DNA of 64,000 nucleotides from Sphingomonas xinjiangensis (GCF_014199255.1 NZ_JACIJF010000001.1:62001-126000); one strand, 5' to 3'. Shown: positions 1-9,089, counted from the first letter of the stretch. Made by a program: numbers and translations. Notes: generated by a model not told the origin, from the letters alone.

Positions 1-2
1 CG

Positions 3-1493
3 ATCCGCTTTCACGACAACTGGATGCGCGCGGCAATGGTGCTGACGGGTGCCTGGGCGGCGCTGCTGGTGCTGTTCCACCGTGACACGGCCGACCTTGC
101 AACGATCTATTGGACCAACACGACCTTTGGCCACTGCCTGTTCGTGGCGCCGGTGGTCGGCTGGCTGGTGTGGCAGCGGCGGCGCGAACTGGCGCTGGTG
201 CGCCCCGAGGGCTGGTGGCCGGGACTCGTGCTGGTGCTGGGCGGCGGCTTGTGCTGGCTGATCGGCGATGCGGCGGGCGTGGCGCTGTTCCGGCACCTTG
301 GCCTGGTGGTGATGCTGCAAGGCGCGGCCATCGGCGTATTGGGGGCGAACGTCGCCCGGGCGCTGCTGTTTCCACTTTGCTACATGTTCTTCCTGGTGCC
401 GTTCGGCGAGTTTTTCGAGCCGCCGCTGCAGCAGCTGACGATCGGCATGGTGATGCCGCTGTTGCATCTGTTCGGGGTGCCGGCGAGCGTGGACGGGGTG
501 CTGATCACCACCTCCAACGGCTATTTCGAAGTCGCCGAGGCGTGTTCGGGCGCCAAGTTCCTGATCGCGATGATCGCCTATGGCGTGCTGGTCGCCAATG
601 TTTGCTATCGTTCGTGGCGGCGGCGGATCGCCTTCATGGCGCTGGCGCTGGTGGTGCCGGTGATCGCCAACGGGCTGCGCGCGTTCGGAACGATCTATGT
701 CGCCTGGTGGACCTCGGTCGAGCAGGCGACGGGCATGGACCACATCGTCTATGGCTGGTTCTTCTTCGCCTTTGTGATGGGGACGGTGCTGGCGATCGGG
801 TGGCGGTGGTTCGACCGCGATCCCGATGGACCCTGGTTCGACCCTGCGGCGCTTCAGGCGCAGGTGCCTGGGCGCATCGACGCGCAGATCGCGGCTATCA
901 TGGCGGTGCTCATCGCCGGGCTATTCTTCGGCTGGGCCGGTGCCATCGCCGCGCGGGCGACGCCGCTTGGTGCCGCGATGGAGCTGCCGCAGATCGCCGG
1001 CTGGCAGCGGCAGGGGCCGACTTCGGAATGGTCGCCCAACTTTCCGGAGGCCGATCGCTTCCTCCAGGCGCGCTATGTCGATCGGGCGGGGCGCGCCGTC
1101 GACGTGGCGGTGGCGCTCTATGCCGGGCAGGCCGAGGGCAAGGAGCTGGTCGGCTTTGGCATCGGCGCGATCCGCGAGAATGACCGCTGGGTGCGAGTGG
1201 CGGATATCGCGCCCGTGGCCGACGGACACGCGATCCGCATGGTCGACCCCGAACGGGTGGAACGCCAGACGGTTAGTTGGTACCGGGTCGGCGGCACGCT
1301 GACCGGGAGCGACAACCGCGTGAAGATCGAGACGTTGAAGACCAAGTTGCTGGGGCGCGATGAGACGGCGAGCGCGGTGCTGATTTCGGCCGAGCAGGGG
1401 CGGAATGGCGATGCAGGCGCGGTTATCCAGGACTTTCTCCAAGCGCTCGGACCCGTGGAAGCGTTGGCCGACGAACTCGCCGGCGCGCGCTGA
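3..1493 (+). CDS. xrtA: Exosortase A with fused EpsI domain (5' end outside window)
   Basis: Multi-pass membrane cysteine protease-like transpeptidase that sorts PEP-CTERM proteins and goes with exopolysaccharide export. The first ATG in the window is at 24, but the frame is open to the left edge and the residues before it fit the family, so the gene very likely starts upstream. Counting from that ATG, the exosortase catalytic set is visible: Cys174 in EACSGAK, Arg219 in NGLRAF and His240 in DHIVYGW. After the membrane domain (to about residue 300) comes a soluble EpsI-type domain running to the C-terminus. The stop TGA shares one base with the ATG of the next gene, so the two are coupled. 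Family assignment is secure; the start is not. Confidence 0.92.
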   Translation: MRFHDNWMRAAMVLTGAWAALLVLFHRDTADLATIYWTNTTFGHCLFVAPVVGWLVWQRRRELALVRPEGWWPGLVLVLGGGLCWLIGDAAGVALFRHLGLVVMLQGAAIGVLGANVARALLFPLCYMFFLVPFGEFFEPPLQQLTIGMVMPLLHLFGVPASVDGVLITTSNGYFEVAEACSGAKFLIAMIAYGVLVANVCYRSWRRRIAFMALALVVPVIANGLRAFGTIYVAWWTSVEQATGMDHIVYGWFFFAFVMGTVLAIGWRWFDRDPDGPWFDPAALQAQVPGRIDAQIAAIMAVLIAGLFFGWAGAIAARATPLGAAMELPQIAGWQRQGPTSEWSPNFPEADRFLQARYVDRAGRAVDVAVALYAGQAEGKELVGFGIGAIRENDRWVRVADIAPVADGHAIRMVDPERVERQTVSWYRVGGTLTGSDNRVKIETLKTKLLGRDETASAVLISAEQGRNGDAGAVIQDFLQALGPVEALADELAGAR

Positions 1494-3385
1494 TGTGCGG
1501 CATCGCGGGGCTATATTACCCCGCCCTGGCCAAGCCGGTCGATCCCGCCCGGATCATGGGCATGACCGACGCGCTGGCGCATCGTGGGCCGGATGGATCG
1601 GGCGTGTGGACTGCGCCCGGCGTAGGGCTGGGGCACCGCCGGCTGGCTATCATCGACTTGGCGTGCGGCGCGCAGCCGATGGTGACTCCTGAAGCCGATC
1701 TGGTCACCGTGTTCAACGGCGAAATCTATAATTTTCGCGAAGTGCGCGCAGAGTTGGAAGCGAAGGGCGCGCGCTTTGTGACCGACAGCGATACCGAGGT
1801 GTTGCTGCACGGCTGGCGCGCCTGGGGACCGGCGATGCTGCCCAAGCTCAACGGCATGTTCGCCTTCGCGCTGTATGACGTGCGGCGGCAGAGCCTGTTC
1901 CTGGCGCGCGACCGTTTCGGCGTGAAGCCGCTCCATTTTGCCCAGCTGTCGGACGGAGCGGTGGCGTTCGCCTCCGAGCTGAAGGGGCTGCTCGCGCATC
2001 CGCTGCTGCGGCGGCTGCCGGACTTCCGGGCCGTCGAGGATTATCTGGGGCTCGGCTATGTGCCCGATGACGCATCGATCGTGGCGGGGGTGCGCAAGCT
2101 TGCCGCCGGGCATTTCCTGCTGCTCCAGCGCGGCAAGCCGGTGCCGGAGCCGGTGCGGTGGTGGGACATCGATTTCTCACGGCGCACTGCCGGCAAGGTC
2201 AAGGACCTGGAAGCCGAACTGATCGAGCATATGCGCGCTGCCGTGCGCTCGCGGATGATCGCCGATGTGCCGCTTGGCGCCTTTCTGTCCGGCGGCGTGG
2301 ATTCGAGCGCGGTGGTCGCGCTGATGGCCGAGGCGAGCAAGACCGCGGTGAAGACCGCGACGATCGGTTTCGCCGAAGCGGATCATGACGAGCGGGCGTA
2401 TGCCCAGGCGGTGGCGGACCGCTTCGCCACCGCGCACCGTAGCCGCACCGTGGCCGCCGACGATTTCGTGCTGATCGATACGCTGGTGGCGGCGTTCGAC
2501 GAACCCTTTGCCGACGCTTCGGCGCTGCCCACCTACCGCGTGGCGCAATTAGCGCGCGAGAGCGTCACCGTAGCGCTGTCGGGGGACGGTGCGGACGAGG
2601 CGTTTGCCGGCTATCGCCGCTACAGGTTCTTCGCCGCCGAAGAGCGGGTGCGCGCGCTGCTGCCGCAGGGGCTGCGCGCCAATCTTTTCGGCCGGCTGGG
2701 GCAGGTTTATCCCAAAGCCGACTGGGCACCGCGGCCGCTGCGCGCCAAGACCACCTTGCTCGCGCTCGCCGAAGGGGGCGAGTTCGCTTATGCCAAGGCA
2801 GTGGGAGTGACCACCCCAGCGCTACGCGACGCGCTCTATACCAGCGCGGCCAAGCACCTGCTGGCCGGGCACAGCGCGGAGCGGCGCTACCTTGACGCGA
2901 TGCGCCAAGCGCCGGCGCGCGATGGACTCGATCGCGCGCAATATGCCGATATGCGTCATTGGCTGCCCGGCGACATCCTGACCAAGGTCGACCGCACCAG
3001 CATGGCGGTGGGCCTGGAGGCGCGCGAGCCGTTGCTCGACCATCGGCTGGTGGAGTTCGCCGCCACGCTGCCGCCGTCGCTGCGCATCCGGGCGGGGCAG
3101 GGCAAGTGGCTGATGAAGAAGGCCCTGGAGCCCTGGCTGCCCAAGGACATCCTGTACCGGCCCAAGATGGGGTTCGTGACGCCGGTCAGCGCATGGTTTC
3201 GCACCGCGCTGGCCGAGCAAGCGGCGGGGCTGGCGCGCTCGCCGGTGCTTGCCGGCACCGGTTGGTTCGAACCCGCGACCATCGAGAAGCTCGCGGCCGA
3301 CCACAAGGCGGGCAGGGCGGAGCATGGCCGTACGCTGTGGCAGTTGTTGATGCTCGAGCGCAGCCTGATGCGGCTGTTCGGCTGA
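1493..3385 (+). CDS. Asparagine synthase-like amidotransferase of the XrtA/PEP-CTERM system
   Basis: 630 residues. The protein begins MCGIAG, so Cys2 is the N-terminal nucleophile of a class-II glutamine amidotransferase domain (about 1-210). The second half is an asparagine-synthetase ATP-pyrophosphatase domain with the SGGVDSS loop starting at Ser266 and SGDGADE further on. The length and the position directly after xrtA match the exosortase-A-associated amidotransferase rather than housekeeping AsnB. It probably transfers an amide or amine to a sugar or other precursor in the exopolysaccharide locus; the true substrate cannot be read from sequence. Start overlaps the xrtA stop by one base (TGATG). 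Confidence 0.9.
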   Translation: MCGIAGLYYPALAKPVDPARIMGMTDALAHRGPDGSGVWTAPGVGLGHRRLAIIDLACGAQPMVTPEADLVTVFNGEIYNFREVRAELEAKGARFVTDSDTEVLLHGWRAWGPAMLPKLNGMFAFALYDVRRQSLFLARDRFGVKPLHFAQLSDGAVAFASELKGLLAHPLLRRLPDFRAVEDYLGLGYVPDDASIVAGVRKLAAGHFLLLQRGKPVPEPVRWWDIDFSRRTAGKVKDLEAELIEHMRAAVRSRMIADVPLGAFLSGGVDSSAVVALMAEASKTAVKTATIGFAEADHDERAYAQAVADRFATAHRSRTVAADDFVLIDTLVAAFDEPFADASALPTYRVAQLARESVTVALSGDGADEAFAGYRRYRFFAAEERVRALLPQGLRANLFGRLGQVYPKADWAPRPLRAKTTLLALAEGGEFAYAKAVGVTTPALRDALYTSAAKHLLAGHSAERRYLDAMRQAPARDGLDRAQYADMRHWLPGDILTKVDRTSMAVGLEAREPLLDHRLVEFAATLPPSLRIRAGQGKWLMKKALEPWLPKDILYRPKMGFVTPVSAWFRTALAEQAAGLARSPVLAGTGWFEPATIEKLAADHKAGRAEHGRTLWQLLMLERSLMRLFG

Positions 3386-3814
3386 TCAGCGGAACACCGC
3401 CATCGCGGCGTGCAGCGTCAGCGCTATCAGGGTCAGAGTGGAAAGGCCGAACAGCCAAAAACGCACGCGGACGCGGTTCACCGTCGCTTGCCACAGGCTG
3501 TGCGCGATTCGCAGGGCAACATAGGCCCAGGCGATCCAGGCATTCACGCCGTTGCCCTGGCCGCTGACCGCCAGCACGAGCGCGACGGCGTAGAACACCG
3601 TGGGCTGCTCGGTCAGGTGGTTGTAGTTGTGCGCCTTCCACTGCACCGTGGCGGGCAGGCCACGATCGGCATGTGCCCCGGTTGTGCCGACAAGCGTCCG
3701 CATCCGGATCCCGGCCGCGCGCATCGCCGGCAGCCGCGTGGCGACCGCCCAGACCAGCATCACCAGCGTCCAGGCGGCGAGCGCCACCACCGGCTTTAGG
3801 ATATCCGCGTTCAT
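3386..3814 (-). CDS. MAPEG family membrane protein
   Basis: 142 residues with about four hydrophobic segments. The core motif with KAHNYNHLTEQPT, an aromatic-rich helix and RIAHSLWQ matches the MAPEG family (membrane-associated eicosanoid and glutathione metabolism proteins), which in bacteria includes many proteins of unknown substrate. The ATG at 3814 overlaps the stop of the upstream esterase gene by four bases (ATGA), so both are read from one message. An ATG-less extension upstream is out of character for the family, so the shorter start was chosen. Function beyond family is unknown. Confidence 0.85.
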   Translation of the reverse strand: MNADILKPVVALAAWTLVMLVWAVATRLPAMRAAGIRMRTLVGTTGAHADRGLPATVQWKAHNYNHLTEQPTVFYAVALVLAVSGQGNGVNAWIAWAYVALRIAHSLWQATVNRVRVRFWLFGLSTLTLIALTLHAAMAVFR

Positions 3815-4776
3815 CGCGTGGCCGTCCAGCGGCCCAAGATCTCGGGCCAGGATCGTCCCGGCGCCTGGGCCGGCAGATGCAGCGCGCCGAAGCCGTGCCC
3901 GCCGCGCTCCAGCAGATGGGCTTCCACCGGCACCCGGACGCGCTGGCAAGCCTCAACCATCGCGAGGCTCTGCGCCACCGGCACCGTCGCATCATCCATG
4001 GCGTGGAGCAGCCAGATCGGGGGTGTGTCGGCAGTTATGCGGTTGAGCGGGGTGTAGCGCGCGAGCAGGCCGGGGTCGCGATTATCACCGAGCAGCATGC
4101 CGCTCGACCGGCTGTTCAAGCCGGCAGTGGCGAAGGATACCACGGGATAGACCAGCCCGGCATAAGCGGGCCGCGCCGGCTGGGTGTCGGCTGCGTCCAC
4201 CGGCGCATAGACACGGTCGGCGTGGCCCACCGCCAGCATCGCGCCGAGATGCCCACCCGCGGAAAAGCCGAGCAGGCCGAGCCTGGCGGGATCGATCCGG
4301 TACTTCGCGGCATTGGCTCGGATCAGCCGCATCGCTCGCTGCGCGTCCTGCAGCGGCACGTCGGCATGGTTTCTCCAGCCTTCACGGGGGAGGCGATAGG
4401 CGAGCACGAAGACGGTGATCCCCTGTGGGTTCAGCGCGGCGGCTACATCGATGCCTTCGTTGCTGACCGACAGAAAGCCATAGCCGCCGCCGGGGATCGA
4501 CAGCACCGCGCGGCCATCGGGCTTTTTCGGTCGGTATACCGCGACATAGGGCCGGTCGATGCCGCGTAGCCACAGCTCGGCGCCCTGATAGCCATTGCGT
4601 TCGCTGCTCGGCGTAGGAAGCCGGGAGGGCGCACCGGGCGGGGTGTTCGGCCAGAGTGGGAAGTGTTCCGCAGGCGGCCAGACGACTGGCGGTGGAGCCG
4701 CCTGCTGCGCGGTGGCCATGGTTGCAAGCGGCAGGGTCGCTGCAACGCCGATCAGGCTCCGGCGGTCGATCTCCAT
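3811..4776 (-). CDS. Alpha/beta hydrolase, acetylxylan-esterase/BD-FAE-like, exported
   Basis: 321 residues. The N-terminus has twin arginine-like DRRSLIGVAATLPLA followed by AxA-type residues, so it is probably exported by Tat or Sec. The oxyanion motif PGGGYGF is at 95-101, the nucleophile Ser172 sits in GFSAGGH, and Asp and His candidates lie in HAMDDATVP and GGHGFG near the C-terminus. This arrangement is that of the carbohydrate-esterase/lipase group (BD-FAE type). It is likely a periplasmic deacetylase or esterase acting on sugar esters; substrate is inferred only from family. Overlaps the MAPEG gene downstream. Confidence 0.87.
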   Translation of the reverse strand: MEIDRRSLIGVAATLPLATMATAQQAAPPPVVWPPAEHFPLWPNTPPGAPSRLPTPSSERNGYQGAELWLRGIDRPYVAVYRPKKPDGRAVLSIPGGGYGFLSVSNEGIDVAAALNPQGITVFVLAYRLPREGWRNHADVPLQDAQRAMRLIRANAAKYRIDPARLGLLGFSAGGHLGAMLAVGHADRVYAPVDAADTQPARPAYAGLVYPVVSFATAGLNSRSSGMLLGDNRDPGLLARYTPLNRITADTPPIWLLHAMDDATVPVAQSLAMVEACQRVRVPVEAHLLERGGHGFGALHLPAQAPGRSWPEILGRWTATR

Positions 4777-4788
4777 CCTCTTTCCCCT

Positions 4789-5187
4789 TTATCGGTCGTT
4801 CTGCTGGCGCGTGTCGAAGGCGGCGCGTGCCGCCTCGATCCGCGTCAGATTATGTTCGGCCCAGGTCCAAACACCGCAAAATGCCGCCCCGAGGCTGTAG
4901 CCGAGTTCGGTCAGCCGGTATTCGACGCGCGGTGGGATCACGGGGTGCACGGTACGCTGCACGAGCCCGTCGCGCTCCATCTGGCGCAACGTTTGGGTGA
5001 GCATCTTTTGGCTGATGCCGGGCACCAGCTTGCCGATGCGCGTGAAGCGCTGCTCGCCATGATCGGCCAGCACCTCAAGGATCAGCATCGTCCATTTGTC
5101 AGCGACCCGGCCGATCACGTCGGTAACCAGCGCGTCCACGTGCGGATCGGTGTCCGGCCATGGCTTGGTGGGCAACTGCGCCGTCAC
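4789..5187 (-). CDS. HxlR family winged-helix transcriptional regulator
   Basis: 132 residues. The central segment with RVADKWTMLIL, a helix-turn-helix around GISQKMLTQTLRQMERDGLV and the wing VIPPRVEYRLTELG is diagnostic of HxlR/MarR-like winged-helix repressors or activators that sense redox or electrophiles. There is no obvious conserved N-terminal cysteine, so it is not a clear thiol sensor. Start is GTG at 5187, preceded by a GGGAG ribosome site. It is divergent from the short-chain dehydrogenase gene at 5291; the shared 100-bp intergenic region holds palindromes, so it probably controls that gene and itself. Confidence 0.92.
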   Translation of the reverse strand: MTAQLPTKPWPDTDPHVDALVTDVIGRVADKWTMLILEVLADHGEQRFTRIGKLVPGISQKMLTQTLRQMERDGLVQRTVHPVIPPRVEYRLTELGYSLGAAFCGVWTWAEHNLTRIEAARAAFDTRQQNDR

Positions 5188-5217
5188 ATCACTCTCCCGC
5201 AGGTGCGTATAAATCTT

Positions 5218-5261
5218 TCCGGTGCCTTCTTACCGGACGATCGTAGCGGAATATATCCGCT
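5218..5261. promoter_or_regulatory. Candidate operator palindromes between HxlR and SDR genes
   Basis: In the divergent promoter region two dyads are seen: AGCGGA-ATATA-TCCGCT at 5245-5261 (perfect 6-bp arms, AT-rich centre) and TCCGG...CCGGA at 5218-5237. The first lies about 30 bases before the dehydrogenase start. HxlR regulators usually bind short dyads in the region between themselves and their target. Assignment as operator is inference. Confidence 0.5.
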
Positions 5262-5290
5262 GCCATCAACCTGCACACAGGAGACGGCAG

Positions 5291-6058
5291 ATGAAGCGCA
5301 GCGGCAATACTATCCTGATCACCGGCGGTGGCAGCGGCATCGGCGAAGCGCTTGCGCACCGCTTCCATGATGCGGGCAACAAGGTGATCATCGCCGGCCG
5401 GCGACTGGAGGCGCTGGAAAACGCTTCAGCGGGCCGAGACGACATCCACGCGATGCAGCTCGATGTCGAAAGCGCCGAGGGCGTGGAGGATTTCGCCCGG
5501 GGCGTGCTGGCCGAGCATCCTGATCTGAACGTCGTGATCCACAATGCAGGCATCATGCGGTTCGAGGTGCTCGATACCCGGCGCGACCTTGCTGATGCGG
5601 AGGCGACGATCACCACCAACCTTCTCGGGCCGATCCGTCTGACCAATGCGCTGATCGATCACCTGGTCGCGGCGCAGAATGCGGCGGTCGTCACCGTCAC
5701 GTCCGGCCTGGCCTTCGTGCCGCTGGTGGCTACGCCGACCTATTCGGCGACCAAGGCGGCGATCCATTCCTATACCGTGGCGCTCCGCGACGCGCTGAAC
5801 GGCAAGGTGGAAGTGATCGAGCTAGCACCCCCAGGCGTTCAGACCGAGCTGACCCCGGGGCAGGAAAATCGTCCAGGCTACATGCCGCTCGGCGAGTTCA
5901 TCGACGAAGTGATGGCGCTGTTCGCCCAGGAGCCGACTCCTTCGGAGATTCTGGTCGAGCGGGTACAAGGGCTGCGCTTCGCCGAGCGGGAAGGGCGGTT
6001 CGATGCCGCGCTGGAGATGATCAACGAGTTCGCCCGCAAGGCGCGCGAGGGGCAGTAA
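5291..6058 (+). CDS. Short-chain dehydrogenase/reductase (DltE-like)
   Basis: 255 residues of a classical SDR. The Rossmann motif TGGGSGIG begins at Thr11, NAG follows at the usual place, a serine lies in TVTSG, and the catalytic pair is Tyr151 and Lys155 in YSATK. An AGGAGA ribosome site precedes the ATG at 5291; a longer reading frame upstream lacks support. The DltE-like subgroup has unknown substrate. Divergent from an HxlR regulator, a very common arrangement in which the regulator responds to an electrophile that the dehydrogenase or its neighbours detoxify. Confidence 0.9.
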   Translation: MKRSGNTILITGGGSGIGEALAHRFHDAGNKVIIAGRRLEALENASAGRDDIHAMQLDVESAEGVEDFARGVLAEHPDLNVVIHNAGIMRFEVLDTRRDLADAEATITTNLLGPIRLTNALIDHLVAAQNAAVVTVTSGLAFVPLVATPTYSATKAAIHSYTVALRDALNGKVEVIELAPPGVQTELTPGQENRPGYMPLGEFIDEVMALFAQEPTPSEILVERVQGLRFAEREGRFDAALEMINEFARKAREGQ

Positions 6059-6094
6059 CCGCTTCCGATCCTCGACCGTGCTGCTGCGTCAGGC

Positions 6095-6724
6095 TCAGGC
6101 GGCTGTTGGATATGCGCTGCCGGTTTGGATCGGCGCGCGATCGGCGATGTCGAGGGCGGTTTCCACTCGCGCGATCCAGCGTTCCAGCGCGGGAAAGGCG
6201 GCCAGATCGAGCCCGCCCTCGTCCGCCATACGCGTATACGCCACCAGAGAAAGGTCGGCCAGAGTGACTTGGCTTCCGACCAGGAAGTCGGAGCCCGTGA
6301 CAGCCCTGTCGAGCCGTTGGAGCGCGGAGCGTGCCCGGTCGACCAGTTTCGGGTCCAGCTCGGCAACCGGCTTGCCAAGATATCTGACCTGGAACCGGGC
6401 GACCGCGACATAGGGTTCGTGACTATACTGCTCCCAAAACAGCCATTCGAGCATCCTGGCGCGATCATAGGGCGTATCGGGAATCAGGGAGGATCCGTCG
6501 GCCAGATACAAGATGATTGCGTTGGATTGCGCCAGGGTCCGGCCGTCGGCAAGGATCACCGCGGGCACCTGACCCGCCGGGTTGATGGCTAGGAACTCGG
6601 GAGAGCGGGTCGCACCGTCGAGAACCCCGGTTTCGATCCATTCATAGTCGAGCCCGAGATACTCCGCGGTCCATTTGACCTTCAGGCAATTGCCGGAGAT
6701 CGAATCGCCATAGACCTTAAGCAC
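6095..6724 (-). CDS. Glutathione S-transferase family protein
   Basis: 209 residues. The N-terminal thioredoxin-like domain opens with KVYGDSISGNCLKVKW and has the cis-proline motif GQVPAV and the glutathione gamma-glutamyl contact segment LAQSNAI. An all-helical C-terminal domain follows, including SQVTLADL. This is a cytosolic GST with a serine or cysteine near the active-site helix (SGNC). Start is GTG at 6724, preceded by AGGAG eight bases upstream. It converges with the dehydrogenase gene, separated by 36 bases. Confidence 0.9.
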   Translation of the reverse strand: MLKVYGDSISGNCLKVKWTAEYLGLDYEWIETGVLDGATRSPEFLAINPAGQVPAVILADGRTLAQSNAIILYLADGSSLIPDTPYDRARMLEWLFWEQYSHEPYVAVARFQVRYLGKPVAELDPKLVDRARSALQRLDRAVTGSDFLVGSQVTLADLSLVAYTRMADEGGLDLAAFPALERWIARVETALDIADRAPIQTGSAYPTAA

Positions 6725-6882
6725 GAGGCTTTCTCCTGAACTTTAAGATCACTGTGCCGCCAAGCACCGGGCTGGGCAAGGCGCGGCGAGGTTGCGGCGC
6801 AACCGCGCTCGCACGACCGGAGGCGGCGAGCAGAAACGCCAGCATCTGGCGGCACCAGCTGGAGGTGGCGTAAGAGCCACGC

Positions 6883-7440
6883 ATGATCGTTCGCATGCTC
6901 GCCTTGTTCGCCGCGGCTATCCTGGCGGAACCTGTGTCTTATGACCTGACGCCGATCCGCCTCCAGGCAGGCGTGAACCCGGTGCAGGATATTGCAGGTG
7001 ACGGGCAGAACGGGAGCATTTCGCTGGACTGGCGGGAGAATGGCAATGCCTGGGCCTATGACATCTTCATGGTGCGCGTCGGCGGGTCGATCGCCACGAT
7101 CGGGGACAAGGACTTCATCACCGATCAGCCGCATACCGGCGAAGACGCCATCCGCGCAGTGCGCTTCGCGCGGGGCAAACATGCGGGCAAGTCGACCACC
7201 TTCGCCCTGGTGGCGGACCGCAAAATAGAAGAGGCGGTGCCCGATCCGGCGGCGACGACGATCACCATCTATGCCCTGGTGGCCAATGAGGACGGTATCG
7301 GCACGCCGTACCATTTCGTCCAGGCGAAGCAGCTTCACTCCAAGCGCCGCTACTGCAACGCCCATATGGCCTTGTTCACGGAGCTTCGCCTGCCGCTCCC
7401 CAAAAGCTATGATGGGTTGTCGTCTCCGGATGGCTGCTGA
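6883..7440 (+). CDS. Exported protein of unknown function, weakly CarG-like
   Basis: 185 residues. A short hydrophobic N-terminus (MIVRMLALFAAAILAE) looks like a signal peptide, so the mature protein is likely periplasmic. The segment DGDG-like (IAGDGQNGSISLDWRENGNAWAYDIFMVRV) resembles what I remember of CarG-type carbapenem self-resistance proteins, but this is only a motif-level impression. It ends with LPLPKSYDGL and a Cys-terminal tail. A second in-frame ATG at 6895 would shorten it by four residues. A GTGGC/GCCAC stem lies between a GGAGG and the first ATG. Function unassigned. Confidence 0.65.
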   Translation: MIVRMLALFAAAILAEPVSYDLTPIRLQAGVNPVQDIAGDGQNGSISLDWRENGNAWAYDIFMVRVGGSIATIGDKDFITDQPHTGEDAIRAVRFARGKHAGKSTTFALVADRKIEEAVPDPAATTITIYALVANEDGIGTPYHFVQAKQLHSKRRYCNAHMALFTELRLPLPKSYDGLSSPDGC

Positions 7441-7473
7441 CCCGCCCGCCAGGATCGGTTTCCCACTGCGGGG

Positions 7474-7833
7474 TCATTGATAGCGAAGGGTCTTTTCGAA
7501 CCCCTCATTCGCCTTGGTCATCTTCGCCACCTTCCGCAGATGGCCGCGGACATGGCGTTCGAACCGGACATCGTCATAGATGCCGGTGACTGGATAATCC
7601 TCCTGCGCGATCAGCTCTTTGATCCGCCTGGCGAATGCTGCCTGGTCGTCGCTGCAATCCGCCACGGTGAGCGCGCGGCACGCCCATTCCTCCGCGGCCG
7701 CCTTGTCATAGTCATCCTGCGCTTCGTAGCCGCGCCGGTCGGCTGCCGCCTGGTCGAGCTTCGACGCGGCGAGTCTCCGCGCGAGCCAGGTCCGCACCTG
7801 CTCCCCGTTCCATGCTTTCGCCGACACCGTCAT
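7474..7833 (-). CDS. Conserved hypothetical, small helical charged protein
   Basis: 119 residues, rich in Ala, Asp, Glu and Arg, with no signal peptide or membrane segment. It reads as a run of amphipathic helices and starts MTVSAKAWNGEQVRTWLARRLAAS. An upstream GGAG six bases before the ATG supports the start. I recognise no domain. It lies just downstream of the polyamine genes on the same strand, but a strong hairpin at 7893-7924 separates it, so it is probably transcribed separately. Confidence 0.65.
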   Translation of the reverse strand: MTVSAKAWNGEQVRTWLARRLAASKLDQAAADRRGYEAQDDYDKAAAEEWACRALTVADCSDDQAAFARRIKELIAQEDYPVTGIYDDVRFERHVRGHLRKVAKMTKANEGFEKTLRYQ

Positions 7834-7892
7834 TCGTTTCTCCAGGGATCATGCCCCGTCTTTAACCCGCTGCCCCTTCGCAGGAGCAATGA

Positions 7893-7924
7893 AAACGGCG
7901 GCAGGATCGCTCCCGCCGCCGTTT
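7893..7924 (-). terminator. Rho-independent terminator after the deoxyhypusine-synthase-like gene
   Basis: Perfect 10-bp stem (AAACGGCGGC with GCCGCCGTTT) and a 12-base loop; read on the minus strand the stem is followed by a T run. It sits 25 bases past the stop of the polyamine gene. Confidence 0.8.
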
Positions 7925-7948
7925 CCGCGTCCCTTATGGAAGAGGCGC

Positions 7949-9028
7949 TTACTTGAAGAGCTTCGCCCAGCCGCGCTTGGCGCGGTTCTTCCAGTGACCA
8001 CGGTGATAGGCGTCCGACGCCAGCAGCGGCATGACCGAACCGGCTTCGGCGAACACCATCTGCTCGATCCCGGTGTTAACCTTGCCCCAGCTCGCGGCCT
8101 CCTGCAGCGTCGAAGACGAGCAGGCGCCGTCGCGCACGTCAGCAACAGTGATCTGCACTGCATACTTGTGCACGGCGACATCGTCGTGGCCGAGGATCTC
8201 GGCGCACACCACCGTGTCCTGGATGAAGTTCTTCGGCACGCCACCGCCGATCATGAGGAGGCCGGTGGTGCCGGCTTCGATCTTGATCTGGGTCAGCTCG
8301 CGGAAGTCCGCGACCGCGTCGATCATCAGGTACGGACGGCCTTCCTTGGCCGCGTCGACCTGGTGCTTGACGAGACCGAAGCCCGCCGAGCTGTCGACGA
8401 ACGCGGGGCAGAAGATCGGCACGTCATGTTCATAAGCGAGCTTGACGAGGCTGTTCTCCTTCTTGCCATGCTCCACGAGGTACTTGCCCATCTCGCGAAT
8501 GAACGCGCGCGAGCTGTACGCCTTAGGCTCGAGCGACTCGGCGATCTCGAAGATCGTGTGGTCGACGTTCTGGAGCGCTTCCTCGTCGATATAGGTATCG
8601 TAGATGCGATCGATGTAGAGCGAGCGCAGCGTGTCGTCATCGGGGATCTCAAGCGCCTGATAGTGCTTGTGGCCAAGCCCTTCGAAGAAATCCATGTCGA
8701 CAATGGTTGCGCCCGTGGCGACGATGCAGTCGACCATGTTGTTGCGCACCAGCTCGGCATAAAGGTCCATGCAGCCGCCCGCCGATGTCGATCCGGCGAT
8801 CACCAGGCAGACGGTGCAGTCGGGATCGGCGAGCATCTGGTTGTAGATGCCGGTGGCGCGGCCCAGGTCGCGGCTGGTGAAGCTCATGTCCGACATCGCA
8901 TCGATGATCGGGCGCGCGTCGAACGACTTGATGTCGACGTGCTTCACTTCCTTCGAAAGCAGTTCCTGCTTGCGGGTGTCGTTGATCGGCGCATTTGCCG
9001 CGGCGGTCTTGGTGAGGGTATCGGTCAT
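7949..9028 (-). CDS. Deoxyhypusine synthase-like protein (homospermidine / bis(guanidino)-azanonane synthase type)
   Basis: 359 residues of the deoxyhypusine synthase superfamily. NAD-binding motifs (AGSTSAGGC, GGGVPKN) and the catalytic lysine Lys316 in SWGK are present. Bacteria of this type lack eIF5A, so the enzyme cannot modify that factor. Family members in bacteria transfer the aminobutyl group to a small diamine, giving homospermidine or, from agmatine, 1,9-bis(guanidino)-5-aza-nonane. The adjacent upstream fold-III decarboxylase on the same strand would supply the diamine. Which product is made cannot be decided from sequence. A 114-base gap with a UUCG hairpin separates the two genes. 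Confidence 0.88.
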   Translation of the reverse strand: MTDTLTKTAAANAPINDTRKQELLSKEVKHVDIKSFDARPIIDAMSDMSFTSRDLGRATGIYNQMLADPDCTVCLVIAGSTSAGGCMDLYAELVRNNMVDCIVATGATIVDMDFFEGLGHKHYQALEIPDDDTLRSLYIDRIYDTYIDEEALQNVDHTIFEIAESLEPKAYSSRAFIREMGKYLVEHGKKENSLVKLAYEHDVPIFCPAFVDSSAGFGLVKHQVDAAKEGRPYLMIDAVADFRELTQIKIEAGTTGLLMIGGGVPKNFIQDTVVCAEILGHDDVAVHKYAVQITVADVRDGACSSSTLQEAASWGKVNTGIEQMVFAEAGSVMPLLASDAYHRGHWKNRAKRGWAKLFK

Positions 9029-9089
9029 GGTTGCCCTTTGGCTATCCAGAACCCGCCGTCGTTATATGGGGACGCGGAAACCCGTAGCA

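Noticed and set aside
110-1183. Long open frames overlapping exosortase and other genes on both strands
   Set aside because: They arise from high GC content; their translations are Arg/Ala/Gly-rich with no recognisable family.
7949-9028. Deoxyhypusine synthase acting on eIF5A
   Set aside because: Bacteria lack eIF5A; the polyamine decarboxylase next to it points to a polyamine-forming homolog.
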